Part shown: positions 22,957 through 36,513 of the stretch, in pieces | Layout of the letters: every line of letters starts with the position of its first letter | Numbering within the stretch: the stretch's first letter is position 1 | Assembly: GCA_026168455.1 (NCBI GenBank) | Contig: CM047425.1 | Span: forward strand, 85,625,580 to 85,689,579 | Length of the DNA stretch: 64,000 nucleotides | Direction of reading: 5' to 3' | From: Theocolax elegans | Lineage: Eukaryota; Arthropoda; Insecta; Hymenoptera; Cerocephalidae | The notes under the pieces: generated by a model | What the model was told of the DNA's origin: nothing | The model's database searches: none | Seen by the model: only the letters and a program-made list of their open reading frames with translations | Program-made: the position numbers and the translations under genes

Positions 22957-24582
22957 ATAAGTTTAAGAAACAAATTTTTACTACATGTTTATAGCATATT
23001 CGATACCTTACGAATCAATAAAAAATACATATTGCAATTTATGGTTAATATAATATTTAAAATGCATTTTGTGATAATTTATTGTTACTAAAATAAAAAT
23101 TATTTTATGTTATTTTAATTAAATCCTGAATAAGGATTTTAAAACTGTATCGTCTATATGTGCATTAGACGTCAATCCTATATACATAACTTATTCAATA
23201 TTACTTCAAATTTGTATCATTACGTACGTTATTGAGAAATTTATAGAACATGAGAAAAAAGTTATTAAATAAAATATATTTTTACTCCTTATCGCGCAGA
23301 CTGCTCAAGCTTGATCGTCAGCTGATAATTTGTACAATAGCCGGAGTATCATTTCATTTTTAATTCTTATATATACTCGTACTTTTCCGGTTTCTCTGCA
23401 TTTGATGCCGCGACAGCGTACGAGTCTGTAGTCATACTTTTATTTTTAGATAGACATTGTATTGTTTTTATAGTGAAAATTATAAATAAAACCAACTAAA
23501 AATTATTTTCTTGTATACAGTTGTGTGATGTGTGACCCTGAAGAAAAGCAAGATAGAGACGAACAATTTGAATACTTCAGTATTCGATTTTACGAATATG
23601 AAACCATTGAAATTAAAGAGGTCTGTTTATTATTTTTTTTATAACGGTAATATGTAATTAGTTATCTCGATTAACAAGTTAAATTGGCACTTATTCGTTA
23701 TTTGATTAGTGAAGAAATGTGTTATCTATCTTTTTTTTATAAAAAGTAATTTTTATTTAATCATTCATTTAATTTTTATTACTGTATACACTCGCAAAAT
23801 TTTTAACTTGAGCAATAATTAAATTTAAAATTGATTTTTTTAAGTAATCTTTTAGTCGTGTACTTCGATAAGGTAAAAGTGTTATCTTTATAAAAGGCAT
23901 CAGCTTCAAGATTGCACTTTGTAATATTAAATATGTGTATATTTTTTAAACAATATGTCAATATTTTGTAATTATCGATTGTTGTAATATTTAATGATAA
24001 TTTCATAAAATTATTTATAAACCTTAATCTCAAAATATGAATTTAAATTATAAATTCTTCTTTACTACAAAATAAATTTCATTTTTTGATACTCACGCGC
24101 AGTGTAAATGTTTTAGAAGAAATCTAGCATGATAATAATAAAGTACTAAAAGTAGTATATTATTTGATTGTAATGTTAAATTATTAAAATTAAAATTAAT
24201 ATTCATGTCTACTAAAAAATAATTTTGTTAATTTAATGTTGATGCATTATGCCCAGTAATTTATAACACAAAATACAGATCAGATAAGTACGTCAGATCT
24301 CTTGAAAAAAATAAATGAGACATAGGTAGGAAGCAATAACCTGTGAGGATTACACAGTTGCATAAAAATACAAATTTTGTCATTTGAGATTTCTTATCAA
24401 GGGTCAGAAAACTCAAGAGTGCATTATTTCGAAATATTTCATTCGTAATAAAAGTGTAATGACCGCTTATCGATGCGCGAATAGGTATAAAGGGTCAATG
24501 AATTTACAAGATTGACGTATAACGTACACTAATTCCCCATCCAAATGAATCATTTCAAACAAAATAGACGTATGATGCATAT
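22957..24582. other. Intergenic, with one candidate 5' exon at 23521-23620
   Basis: AT-rich apart from 23340-23620. After a TATACAG acceptor-like site, ATG at 23528 opens 31 codons (MCDPEEKQDRDEQFEYFSIR...) ending at GAG|GTCTGT, phase 0. It could be an extra first exon of the caspase downstream; the donor is weak and no cDNA is available to me. Confidence 0.25.
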
Positions 24583-24702
24583 ACGATGGCTCGGTCGGTA
24601 AATCGGTGGACTCGCAATTCGCAAGAGTTAGATTCCTATATAGTCTCTGCCGACTTATTATACAAGTCAATCAGGTATTTTGAGCAGTGTGCTTTGTTCC
24701 CA
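24583..24702 (+). mobile_element. tRNA-derived SINE, degraded copy
   Basis: Head CGATGGCTCGGTCGGTAAAT is shared with the copies at 43220 and 46691 (minus strand). The following region is diverged (GTTAGATTCC in place of the B box) and a tail resembling GTATTTT..CAGTG follows. Too decayed for transcription by RNA polymerase III. Confidence 0.6.
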
Positions 24703-26040
24703 ATTATAATAGTATATTGTAGACATTATTTATTGATGTTATTTGAGGTTAATTTTCTTATCGTTCATAGGGATTCGTAAACTTATACGTCGTTTTTTCC
24801 TTGTCTATATATATTAACACTTGTATATCGCCGTTCAATGACACTTTTATAATCGATGTCAATAGTTACGCAAAAATAATAATTTCTACCTGAGCAGCCT
24901 GTCATCCTGATTCGCCAAAACTAAATCAAGGTCTTTAAATATTATGATTTTTTATTATAAATAATGGAATAACGTTAATATTACTAATATTGTTAAAATT
25001 AAATGTACTTACCTGCTGTATCAGAAAACAATTTTATTAAAATTGAAATTAATTTTTCGTACTACATAACATTAAAATTAAATCTAAATATTATTACAAT
25101 TTCAAATATTTATAATTTTGTGTTTCAAAATTACGGTTTATTTACTTACGTTGACGGGCTGTTAAGTACGTATAAATGACACGATTCAACGGGATTTGTA
25201 AAATTTGAGTAAATGTATAGTATTGCGTATATTTATTATTATAAATTAATGCATTTGCATTACTTACATAACTTGGAATTTGTTCGTTTACACATGTTTA
25301 GCTCGATAGTTGAAATATAAACTCACGAATTATTTGCGATGAGAACCTAACCTCAAAAGTTCTCAAAACCTGCATAATAGTGATTTTAAATACACATATA
25401 ATACATTTATATTATAATTGAATGATGAATTTGCTTTTCATTATTCTTGGATAGTTTTTAAACATTTTTTTTAACAAAAAACGCAATAAACTTAGAAATA
25501 ATTTTTAAAAGTTTCTATCAGGGAATACATTAAATTATAAATAGGTATAGTTTTTTGGTAATATTTAACATTTTTAAATTATATCATATTGTTCTAATTA
25601 TTATTATTTTACTTTACTTTATTACCATTAATGCGTAAAAGAAAAAACTAAAACATAAATAGTCCAAAAATTCCAAAAATTGATTCACAATTACAATGTC
25701 CAAGTCTCGCTCGAGCGTTTAAAGGGCATCGAGAGAATTTCCAAGAGATATATACGGGAGAACAAGGAAGGGATCGATGTATTGTAACTATTTATATATA
25801 TATATACGTATTCAAGAAACACACAAAGTAAGAATTCAGTTGATTTAAACTCAAAGAGTTTAGTTGCTCACCAATGTTGGTCGCGGTAAGGTACATATCG
25901 TTACTTGTCAGAAAAAATAAGGTAGCGTGTATTACGCGGGAGATTCTTAGATCGGTGTTGCAAGGTGTTGTTCGAAGTGCCGTTGACCAGAAGATGCGCG
26001 ACATTTACGTGTGTAATTTCTTTGTTTACAAGAATTTACG
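24703..26040. other. Intergenic DNA upstream of the first caspase
   Basis: AT-rich with a CpG-richer patch at 25690-25780. From 25860 the base composition rises toward the likely caspase promoter. An initiator-like CGCAGTG lies at about 26040-26046, some 50 bp before ATG 26097. No genes seen. Confidence 0.4.
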
Positions 26041-26096
26041 CGCAGTGACAAGTGCGACGATCGAACCTGATTTCGGAACGCTCGAAAGTGATTATT

Positions 26097-29000
26097 ATGT
26101 CGAAGCGCAAGTCCCTCGACATCATTGATGCTCTACAGGTACGTTTTTCTATATAGAAACGATCATGTTTATAAACTTTGTTCTACTATTTTGTTCCTTA
26201 TTAGTATTTATAATATTATTTTTATATTTTTGCTTTATCAGGTGAGTTTATCATTTCGTCGTTAATGTAATGTAAACACTGAGCGTGTGCGTGTGCGTGT
26301 GCGTGAGGAACAATAACAAAGAGGTGATTATCTACAGGACAAATTTTATGAATTAATATTTCATTACAATTTGTAGAATGTTAATATAAGCTATATAATG
26401 TAATTCTCACATTATTATTATTTTCTTGTATATTTATTATTTTAGAGAAATTATTTATAAGGATACAATTTTATTAAAATTTTAAAAAAAATTTGTGAGT
26501 GTCTAATTAATATTTTTTTTACCGTATTTACAATTATTATTTCGCTCAAATTTAAATCTATTTAATATTCTTTTTTAATTGTCATAAACCGTAATATGTA
26601 CACTGAAATAAATATAATTTTTTTTTAATTATTTAAAATGAATTTTTAACATTAAATTATAAATATCGTAATCTATTTTTATTAAATTTAGTAAAATATC
26701 GTAATTTTAATATAAATAATCTCACCAATAATCAAATTGAATCATCCACCTACCCTGGCGGCAGTTTCAAAGCTACTGTGCTGAATTGAAATGTAAGCTT
26801 CCTCCTCTTTAAGATTCTTCCGTTTATCTCAACGACCTTCGTATAGTATTCGAGTTTCATTTGATTGTTGCACTGTTTGTATTTTCGCGTTGAGTGAATT
26901 CGACGTTATCGTTCTGTATATTGCGCGACGTTCATTTTTTTATTCACGAGGGTAAATTTACATAATTATGGATTGTACGAGTATAAAATTTTGCGAATGT
27001 AATTTTAATTTTACTGATTTGATCATTGCTGTTCTCCTGATACTTAATTTATTATACGTAAGTTACACCTATATCCATTATCTTTTAAATTTGATTAATC
27101 AATTTATTATTGCATACGCATACCAAAAATACTTTTTCATTTTAACATAATACATTATTTATTGACAGTCTCATTAGACAAAATATAAAGCTATATCCAA
27201 ATAATATTTAATTTTTCAAATATGATTTTGCAAATTGAATTAATTATATACTTAATTGTTAAAAAAAACAATGTTTTAAGTTAGGTCCAATTGCTTTTAA
27301 AATTTATACATATTTAAATACCTTCAGAATTTAAATGCTTTTCTACATTAAGTGAAGGTCAAATGTAATGAAACAAAACACTACTCGGATAAACCAAAAT
27401 AGAAAACCAAACGCAAAATGCAATAAAATTTCCAAATTTTTTATCGATACATTTAAGTATAATTATTCATTTTTAATAATGAATCTATAAATATACACTA
27501 TTTAAAAAAAATATGTCTTTAAAATATAGAATAAGTATTAAATGCTTGCTTTATCGTCTTGGTGGAAAAATAGAACATAAAACCGCGACTTTCTTGTGAC
27601 ATATTTTTTTAATTGGCAGTTTGTCTTTTATTGGCGGCATCACCCATAACTTAATTGTTTCATAAAGTAAATGATTGATATATAAAAAATCGATCGCGCA
27701 TAATATATAAAAAATACTATACGAAACACTAATGCATATTTTTTAGTATTTTGAGAAATAGTTATTTTATAGGTTATATTTAAACGCAATTTTTAAAAAT
27801 AGCTATTTTGTATTTAAGTAAGAAAAGGTTAGTTATGAAATATTAAAAATGAACAAATATATCTTCTAATAGGGTGTGTATACATACTAAATGATTGAAA
27901 GTTCTATGATTTAGTTAGAGCTATTGCATTTAATTTCATATCGTATCTCCATATCTTATACATATATCTTATACATATATCTTATATATCTTTACACTTT
28001 TACTAACATTTATTGATTTTTTAAATACATTTCTCGAATTATGTATGTCCGCTAATATTCGAGCTGAGGCCTTATCGCCATAAAAATCGTCGACATACGA
28101 TAGTTTTTATCCCGAGTATCGCCTATGATTCACGGCCCTAAAATATATTCTGTAAAGTTTCAAGATTGTACTTAAGTAAATTTGACACTACGAAAATTAA
28201 AGAGTAAATTCAAAAAATTATGTGATAAGGAAATTATTTCGTCGCCAGTTTAAAAATTGAAGAAAAAATTTTATGGAAGTCGTCAATTTTCTATCAGGGC
28301 TTTTCATGTTTTAAGTTTAATAACGTATCAAACGTTCAATTAATACATGTTTATTCCCTCGTAGATAATAGAAATTTAGCATTTTGAAGTTAATCGACAT
28401 TATTTTTTGGACCTTTTTAGTAAAAATATTTCTACTATAATTGGTATTAAGTACATTTAAAAAAATTTTAATTAATATATATTAAAAAAGTGACTTGATG
28501 TTACAGATACATGGTACGGGCAGTAAAAACTTATAATTTCGAAACGTTCTACATTTTTAATTAAAGTATACATCGTTTATACTGCATTATTAAGTATATA
28601 CGTTAAATGAATTAACTGTTATATATATATAAATAGTTTAAAGGCACACCATTTGAGCTTTTTAGATGTCGGACGAGGTGCCTCAACTACCGAGAACACC
28701 GGCACGAGGCAAACGCCGACGTCACATCAGCGACGTAATCGACAGCATGGGCCACCAGTATAATTCGCCCGCGAGCAGCTCCTCCGCCTACTCTTCTGCC
28801 ACTTCCACGCCGTCCTCGGTGGGATTCGCTACACCGCAGCAGGCGCGAGCCTATTGGAACACTATAGTGGTTCGGCACGCACACACTATACACTCTTACT
28901 CGCGCTTCCATGTTTGCTTGCCTTCCCCCTTCTTCGCCCTCCCTTTCCTCTCCCCCCCCCCCTCCCTAGTACTATCGGAGCAGCAGCATTGGAGTTTCTT

Positions 29001-31331
29001 CCGTTTTTCACTATATAGCTCAAAGTATTTTCATTTAATAATTCGGTGATTGTGACTGCATTTTTTAAAAGATTTCAAATTAAGTTTTTAGTACCCGTCT
29101 ATATCAATTTTAAATATCATGCAACGTTAGGCATAATTGAAATAAGCGTTGATTAATACTTTTTTAATTTTTATTATCTATATGTGCTAAATTTTCGCAC
29201 GTATTTAGAACTTTTCGAGAAATTTCTTACCAATAATTATATAATAAGGTTTAAATCACTGAATTAAATTGAACTAAATTATGCGAAATGATAGTAAATT
29301 TTGGTAAGGAAATTCTTGAAAACCGTTAAATACTTTCACCTAAAATTTACAACGTTAAACTATTAACAAACAAGTAACAATGAACTTTTGGAATTTTATA
29401 AATTTATGTCCATTTTTAATTACAAAAATTTATTTCGAGTATAAATAAAAAATGTATACATGTCTTTTTCTGTATTATTTCAATATTTATGTATGTATAT
29501 ATAAATATCAATTATTATATATAGTGACGTTCAAAGTTTCATAAAATAATACAAGTATAAAAAAAATTGCACTTTGAGTTTTACTGAACAATTAACGAAT
29601 AAATGTACATTTGTATAAAATATATGCTATACAGAATTATGTATAAAATTTGTAATAAAATATACTTTTCTCATTTTAGGCTTCACCAGATCAATGTTAT
29701 TCAACCCCGGAACAAAGAAAGAATTACGTTCCCGATTACGTATATAAAAGGTTTGATTCGAGTGATGCAACTATACCAAATGTAGATGAAGAAGACCATT
29801 TATTGTAAGTTGCATGCATGTTTTATCTAATAAATAATATGAATAGTGGATAAATATCTTGTATGATGCTTTACAGTTCGGGTACGAATGTATTGGGAAA
29901 CATGTCGACACACAAAGACGCCGAACGTTACAATATGGAGCATCGTTACCGAGGCAAGTGTGTCATTTTTAATCATGAGAATTTCGATACCGGCTTAGAA
30001 ACCCGCGAAGGATCAAGTTCAGATGTAAGGCGTATTGAGCAAACATTCCAGAGGCTAGGTTTTACTATCGACATTTGCGACGATTACGAGCACAGCAACA
30101 TTACAAGTAAAATCAAGGAGTGTAAGGAAAAATCTTATTATTTTTTAATATTAGTCAGAATTCTTTATTTTTATAATACGGAAGAAAATTGAATGTTTCA
30201 TTAAAAATGTGTTTTAGGATTTATTCGATTTTCGTTATTTTTTCTATAAATTATACCTACGTTAGATTTAAGAGATTCAATTATGTATAACTAATGTAAT
30301 TTAAAAATAAAAATATTGTTATCAGTCCTCGATATGCAGTGGTCGAACACCGATCATGATACACTCGGTTTCACCCGTTTTCATTACGTAAATAATGTTT
30401 GTAAAGAAGTGACATGTATGTATTTGACTCTATTCATTAAAATTTTGAATATTTTAATATTTTTCAATAGTAAGCGAAGAAGATCATAGTGAGAATGACT
30501 GCATTTGCATATTCGTACTGACGCATGGATTGAAAGATGATTTTATTTTTGCTAAAGACGTTGCTTACAAGATAGACAGTATATGGAAACCGTTTACTGC
30601 TGATAGATGCAGCACACTGGCTGGAAAACCAAAGTTGTTCTTTTTTCAGGTAACCTATATTATTGTACTATTTAAACAAGTAAATATTTTTAAAAAGAGA
30701 TATTACCCTTGAAAAGTTAACAAATAAAATATACAGAAAGATCACTGAATAATTTATGTAACAAATATTTTTACTATATGGAATGTGAGTTTTAAAATGT
30801 TTCGTTGTAAATCATAAATTTTAAATGATTATTTAACGAATATTAAGATTACTTTTGTGTAAAAATGTTAGGCATGCAGAGGCAACAATCTTGATGGCGG
30901 AATTAGAATGCAAAAAACTCTTAGGACTGAAACTGATTCTCCAACTTCTTATTATAATCTTCCGACGCACGCTGATTTCCTATTCGCTCACTGTACCGTT
31001 CAAGGTAAGATTAAATAAAAACGTTAGGTGTTTAGGTAATGTAAAATTAAAAAATGTTTATAGATGACATTATATGTATTTGTTCATAGGTTTTTATTCC
31101 TGGCGAAATCCTGAAGAAGGTACGTGGTACGTACAAAGTCTTTGCGATGTAATCGACGAGTACGGAGCAACGACCGATCTCACAAAAATGCTGACAATTA
31201 CAGCACGAAAAGTAGCTACAGATTTTGCGAGCTACAACGATCTCGATCCGTCAATGCACAATCAAAAACAAGTACCTTCTATCACTTCTATGTTAATTCG
31301 AGATGTTTACTTTCCCCCGAAAAATGAGTGA
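26097..31331 (+). CDS. Effector caspase (caspase-1 / Drice / Dcp-1-like)
   Basis: Cysteine protease that cleaves after Asp in apoptosis. Exons: 26097-26138 (candidate first exon, MSKRKSLDIIDALQ), probably 28666-28818, then 29680-29804, 29877-30121, 30471-30649, 30872-31004 and 31090-31331 (TGA). All internal junctions are GT-AG with matching phases. The large subunit runs from RYNMEHRYRGKCVIFNHENF, with the P1-pocket Arg in LETREGSSSD and the catalytic His in VLTHG; the catalytic Cys is in QACRG, split across exons 5 and 6. The small subunit contains FLFAHCTVQGFYSWRNPEEG (substrate loop) and ends VYFPPKNE. About 370 aa with a Ser-rich prodomain, slightly long for an insect effector caspase. 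The prodomain exon choice is uncertain; the catalytic exons are secure. Confidence 0.9.
26281..26307 (+). repeat. GTGTGC short tandem repeat
   Basis: GCGTGTGCGTGTGCGTGTGC-type hexamer repeated about four times, in the first intron of the caspase gene. Confidence 0.8.
26968..27057 (+). CDS. Candidate alternative first exon with hydrophobic segment
   Basis: ATG followed by 30 open codons to a strong donor TAC|GTAAGT, phase 0, preceded by a GC-richer promoter-like stretch (26750-26960). The peptide ends with a run of hydrophobic residues (DLIIAVLLILNLLY), long enough to be a signal anchor. Phase 0 fits the acceptors at 28666 and 29680, so splicing could give a membrane-tethered caspase isoform. 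If unspliced, the frame runs to 60 aa and ends at 27150. Transcription is unproven. Confidence 0.35.
27058..28665. other. Intronic or intergenic AT-rich sequence in the caspase locus
   Basis: No coding signal. A tandem 17-bp repeat (ATATCTTATACAT units) lies at about 27948-27990. TATATATATAAATAG at about 28621-28635 is a TATA-like run 30-45 bp before the exon at 28666. Confidence 0.4.
28666..28818 (+). CDS. Caspase prodomain exon, Ser-rich
   Basis: Directly follows CTTTTTAG and starts with ATG; open for 127 codons, but the likely donor is TCG|GTGGGA at 28818, phase 0. Encodes a basic stretch (ARGKRRRHISDVIDSMG), possibly a nuclear localisation signal, then a Ser/Ala/Pro-rich segment. Its KRRRHISDVID resembles KRKSLDIID in the exon at 26097. 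Phase agrees with the next exon at 29680. The 3' boundary is my choice among several. Confidence 0.5.
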
Positions 31332-33822
31332 TATTTTGATATTAAGTAATTTAATTCTTTTCTTCAAACCTTTTTTTGAATCGTTAGTCATAGAATTGTT
31401 ACAGTATCATTGATAGATTTCGCTGAGTTTTCTTTTGTGTATAACATTTTTAAGATTATATAAGTTATCGTAAGTATTTGAGTAATGAAAATAATATTTT
31501 GGCGAAAGGAAAGTTTATGTTTTGCGTTATCATAATGTATCATCGGTATATATATTAATGTTAGCATTTTATTACTGAATTTCGTAACAATGATGCATTA
31601 TTCTAGTACAAAGTATAAATATTCTTTGTCTAGGTTTAATTTAAACAGAACATTTTTTATTTAACTTACTATGTACTACTTAGACTAGTTAAATTAATTC
31701 TTTAATATATTGTTGCATTTAAATCTTAATTTAAATATTGATTATTTGAAAATGTACTCTTTATAAAAGATTTGTACTTGAATATTTACATAAATTTGTA
31801 TATTATACAATTATTTTTATTTTTATTTTTTTATAAATATTTTTTCTTTACCTATATTGCACTTGAATATCATCATAAGAAAAATTATTAATTAGTTGAT
31901 GTGATTAACGCATCCGTATTTACGTCATAATAAATATAAATTATGTGATATAATAAATTATTTTTAAATGATGATCTATATCTCTTGTGATTATTGTATA
32001 GAATAATGTTTTTACTTTTATATAAAAATATGAATTTAATTCGAATATTAAAAGCAAAATATATGTATGTATATTTTAATTAATTTACTCCCATCCTTTA
32101 AAGAGCTAAAAATTTTATATTCGCATTAATGCACGTTAGGAGATATCAATTGTTATCAATGAAATTGTGAAATGTAAGATAAATATTTTATAATGTATTT
32201 GCAGATTGCTATTCAGAATAATTTTAATTTTTTAATAATTAAAATCCACAAAGAATTTTATTTTGCAGCATTAATTATGTTTAGTGTAGTAATGTGGTGG
32301 GATCAATGCATTTAGCGTAATACACTGCTTGAGGTTTAATAACTATAGAATAAGAAGGTTACCAGGGATTAAATAGTTAACAGGATAAATTAAAAAATTA
32401 ACAAATCTCTACAGTCGTTTGATTCCAACTCTCAAATTTACTAAACTTCTGTAACAAATTTGCGAAAAATTTGTATAATATATAATGAAAAGTTTTGCAC
32501 AAATAAATCTCGAACTTTCTCGCATCGCGAAAGAATACAGCGGAGTTTGGAGAAAAGGAAATAAATACCTTCTTTTTTCACTCCATTTAATGGAAACACC
32601 TTTCCACGTTACTCTCCCTACCCTACTTCTCATATTTTTATAATAAGCAACAGGTGCTGCATGTAGTATAAGTGCAGATTATATTCGACGATGCTATATA
32701 GGAGGGAATGGAGCAAATGCAAAAGGGCAGCAATGATTAAAGTATTATTAATTTTAACGAATAATAAACAATTAAGTTTACCTTAGTAGAAATTGAAATG
32801 ATTTTTTTGTTAGAAACTGTCACTTTACACATAAGATTCATTTGATTGGTCGTTATGTATATTACCGAGTTACGGGTACTAGGCACATTAGATTTTGGAA
32901 TTTTTGGAGAGGCCGAGAGGAAGACTTGACGAAAGGAGTCAAGGAGACAGGGTGCGAATGAAAAAAAGAGAGATAGATATAAATTTATCCAGAGAAAGAG
33001 GCAGAGCGAGAGGCGCGTCAAAATAAAATTTAATATTTATTTTGTAAATACGATAAAATTTAACAAAATATAAAAACAATAAAGGAAACAGCCCGCTTGA
33101 AACTGCCCTAGATTTTTTAAATTAGTAAAGAACGTATTAAGTTAATTATAATCTATAAATAACTATTCCTAACCTCACATTATTAGAAATGGCTAAACTT
33201 CTACTAAGATAATTTAATTGTAATTACAAATAATTTTACTATTTTTCATTAAATTTAGAATTGAAAAGTGCATTTTAATAATTAATTAAAAAAGTCTGAA
33301 AAACGGAGTATAGGAACGAAAGCTTGGTTTCATTTTTCTATTGTTACTATTAAAAAATAATATCTTTTATGTATAAAATAAAATGAATTTATAAAATTAA
33401 ATTAATTTTTAATTTTCAACTTCCATTTATCTTTTAGGCAAAAAATATTTATGAAAATTGAAATAACAAAATAAAAATGCTTTATAAATATATATATATA
33501 GTATAATCAGTTCATCGGTTTAACCAATAAACAAAGCATTATTAAAATATTGCAAGATGTGATAATGCAGGGGTTAGAAATTATTTAAAATACGTTAGTA
33601 ACTGCTGTAATTATTAATTAGTCAATTATCAGTTAAACAATATTAAATAGTATTTAATAAGTAACATATATCGTGCTATACATATCCCCATTTATTGGAC
33701 TCTGTCTCATGATGATATCTCTACACATCATTTTTATGTGCACAAAATAAACGATTATTTTTATTAATTTTAATTACTATAAAATATTTGTGCTCCGTGC
33801 ACAAAAGTAATGTGCACTCTAA
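31332..33822. other. Intergenic, AT-rich
   Basis: Follows the caspase stop. Contains the likely caspase 3' UTR and, around 32400-33010, a purine/pyrimidine-skewed patch whose open frames are low-complexity. No gene or transposon end recognised. Confidence 0.5.
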
Positions 33823-34330
33823 TCTAGGGGCAACCAATACCACCCACATTATTTCGAGGTCCTCGATTCTATCTTCCTGTTTCCGAAATATTTTGACCTG
33901 CTGAATCCGTATTTTTTGGTAGAAAGTCTGAAAATGGCGACATTAATCGTTATTACCAATTTCCATAAACAATTTGCTAAAATGGGTTTTTTGCAAAGAA
34001 AAAAGTTCTATCGTATTCATCGTCAAAATGATCAAAATTCGCGTTTTTTTAAACTTTGCAAATTTTTTGCGGCTTTGCAACGCATTCTAGCGAAAAATTA
34101 GTAAGAATCTTTTTGGGTCAAAAAGACTTGAAGAATGCGGTAGAATTTTTTTCTTTGCATAAAACTTACTTTAACAAATTGTTTATGAAAATTGTTAATA
34201 ACAATTGAAGACGCTATTTTTAGACTTTCTATACCCAAAAAATTCGAATTCAGCACGTCAAAATACTTCGAAATCCTAAAGTAAAATCGAGGACCTTGAA
34301 ATAACATGGGTTTTATTGGTTGCCCCTAGA
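33823..34330. mobile_element. Foldback/MITE with long inverted repeats
   Basis: 508 bp ending TCTAGGGGCAACCAATA / TATTGGTTGCCCCTAGA with imperfect homology running on as ATTTCGAGGTCCTCGAT and its complement. The two halves also pair internally (CATAAACAATTTG with CAAATTGTTTATG). No transposase. No target duplication evident. Confidence 0.75.
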
Positions 34331-35999
34331 CTTATAATTCGTGTGCACAAACGTACATTATGTGTTTAATTGTTGGGTGTAACGATTTACTCTTGCCAAC
34401 GATCGTGCCTCAAAATGTCTGATTGAACAATTAGTATATAAGCAATGTAAAAAATTCAATACGCAGTTGCATTAAAATAAGAAACAAATAAAGTTGAGTA
34501 GATCAAAACAAAAATTTGGATTAATTATAGATTTATAACTTTATTTGAAATAAATCTGCCAAGTAGATCAACTGGGCGTGGGCAGTGTCGCTGTTTAGTC
34601 ACTGGAGAAGCACTGCTTAAGAATCGATATGAATCGAAACCAACATATGATTCGTAAACATAACCTACAAAAATTCCCACGAAATCGTTTTCCTGTTCTG
34701 GAAGTTTAAGTTAACGTATATTGATAGGAACTTACATGTAATAATTCCTCTAAACTTTTTTATTTATTTTGATTATTTTAAACGATATAAACCTGTAATT
34801 ATATTATTTTTTTCAATTATAAGTTGCTGGCTAGTTCATAAATCTGACGAAAATAACACGTCGACTAGTCAGTCACTGCTCAACTCATTGCCCAGTTTGT
34901 CTTTCACTCGCTATGGACTAGCCAAAAACTTCTGAACATTTCTACCAGGGTACTTATTTTATTAAATACCTGCACATATAGATATTTCATTAAAACCAGT
35001 GGATTTCCTTTCATATCTATTAATCTTAATTATTATATAATATAATTATAATATTATCAACATTGCGATAATTGATTATCAATAAACATCTATATTTAAA
35101 AAAATAAATAAATGCGCTATATTAACAAATCGCCTTCAAATTGACATAATCGTTACGATATGCAGTGATATGCGGACGAGCCCCTCCCCTTATTCTTAGT
35201 TTGACACATTGAAGCACAAGAATGTTGAAACCTCATTCCAGCTTTGCCTTAGGATGCATCTGACATAATCGTATTTTATAAATTAAATACTAAATTTTTA
35301 TTCTTTACAAAACTATTTGTACGAATAATATTTTAAACACAGGGAGTTTTTAAAGCAACGTAAAATATGTTAAGTATATGCAACGTTTTTAGCTAAACTT
35401 ACTCGTATACAGTGTTAATGCGCTGTAAACATACTGCGTAAAATATAAATTACATATAAAAATTAACAAAGTTGACTTTTAAAAAGTATAAAATAATTGA
35501 TAGATTAACCGATTAATGTTTATTCATAAAACTTTAATACAACAATACACGCTAATAATCATTTTTAACCGACTTAAAAAAAGGAGGTTATATTGAAGAA
35601 TATTTCAACTCCAGTAGCTGGTCGACTTTTGTCGACTGTAATTATGTTAATAGAAAAAAGAAGAGATTGGGATTATCATTGGAGTAAAACATCAAACATG
35701 TAGAAAAAACATAAATAATCACTTTGTTATGGAAACATGACAAATAAATATGTAACAGTTAATGCAATCAAAATAATTAATTTTTTTATTGTAGTAGATA
35801 TTACATTCTATTAATTATTAACACAAACATATTATTTATATAAATATTATATGCGCACTGTTATAGAAAATAAAACAAACCCTATAAAAAGTAACAAGTA
35901 GGTGCATATAATAACGATATATAATAATGAAATAGAGGTAAAGTAAATTTTTTTACAGTGCGCCATCTAATTCTCAGCGATACAATCAAAGTTGCCACG
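34331..35999. other. Intergenic, AT-rich
   Basis: GC-richer patches at 34560-34680 and 34850-34930 lack an open splice-bounded frame. CCGACTTAAAAAAAGGAGG at about 35570 looks like the end of a decayed transposon, but I cannot name it. Confidence 0.4.
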
Positions 36000-36513
36000 T
36001 ATGCAGTTTTTAATTTCCTTCGTTTTATTTCGAGCCAGCGTTGCCTCCTTTCTCCTCATTCTCGTACGATCTTCCCCCAACGCCGCGCGTCACTGGTGAG
36101 TCATCGCGCTCGAGAGGTCGTCAACTTGGGGGCTCGCGCGAAATCTCACCGGCGATTCGAGGATCGGTGTATCTCGATTGGTATTTAAAATTGATCACTG
36201 TGTGCAGTGCATCGTTATTCCGCGGTGATCTCGCCCGCGTCTTCGAGTAGTTTTGTCCCCCCACTCTTTAATAAGTTGCCCCCTCTCTCTCTCTTTCTCC
36301 AGCGATACTTTCTCTTTTTCTTCTCTTCTCCTTCGCCGCCCCCTCTCTATAATCGTTCAGTTGCAGGTTCCAACCTGTCAGTTGCTGTTCGGTCGTCGTA
36401 GTGTTCACTTCGCGAGGAGACCTCTTCCCCATAACACGCAGTAAGCTAACTTATTTTTTTACTTATACTAGTTGTAGAAGTAGCTAGATACGCGTTCGAG
36501 AGAAATCGTCGGT
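36000..36513 (+). promoter_or_regulatory. CpG-rich promoter/5' UTR region of the 112-aa protein gene
   Basis: Markedly CG-rich compared with the surroundings. TATTTAAA at 36182 lies 24 bp before a GTGCAGTGC initiator-like site at 36206. CT-rich tracts follow. A GTAAGC donor-like site at 36440 may mark a 5' UTR exon end. Exact start site unknown. Confidence 0.45.

Noticed and set aside
26968..27150. Stand-alone 60-aa membrane protein
   Set aside because: A strong GTAAGT donor interrupts it at codon 30 and the downstream part is low-complexity; a first exon is the better reading.
30326..30379. Possible extra caspase exon after TTATCAG
   Set aside because: The exons on either side already join in phase, and no caspase-like residues are encoded.
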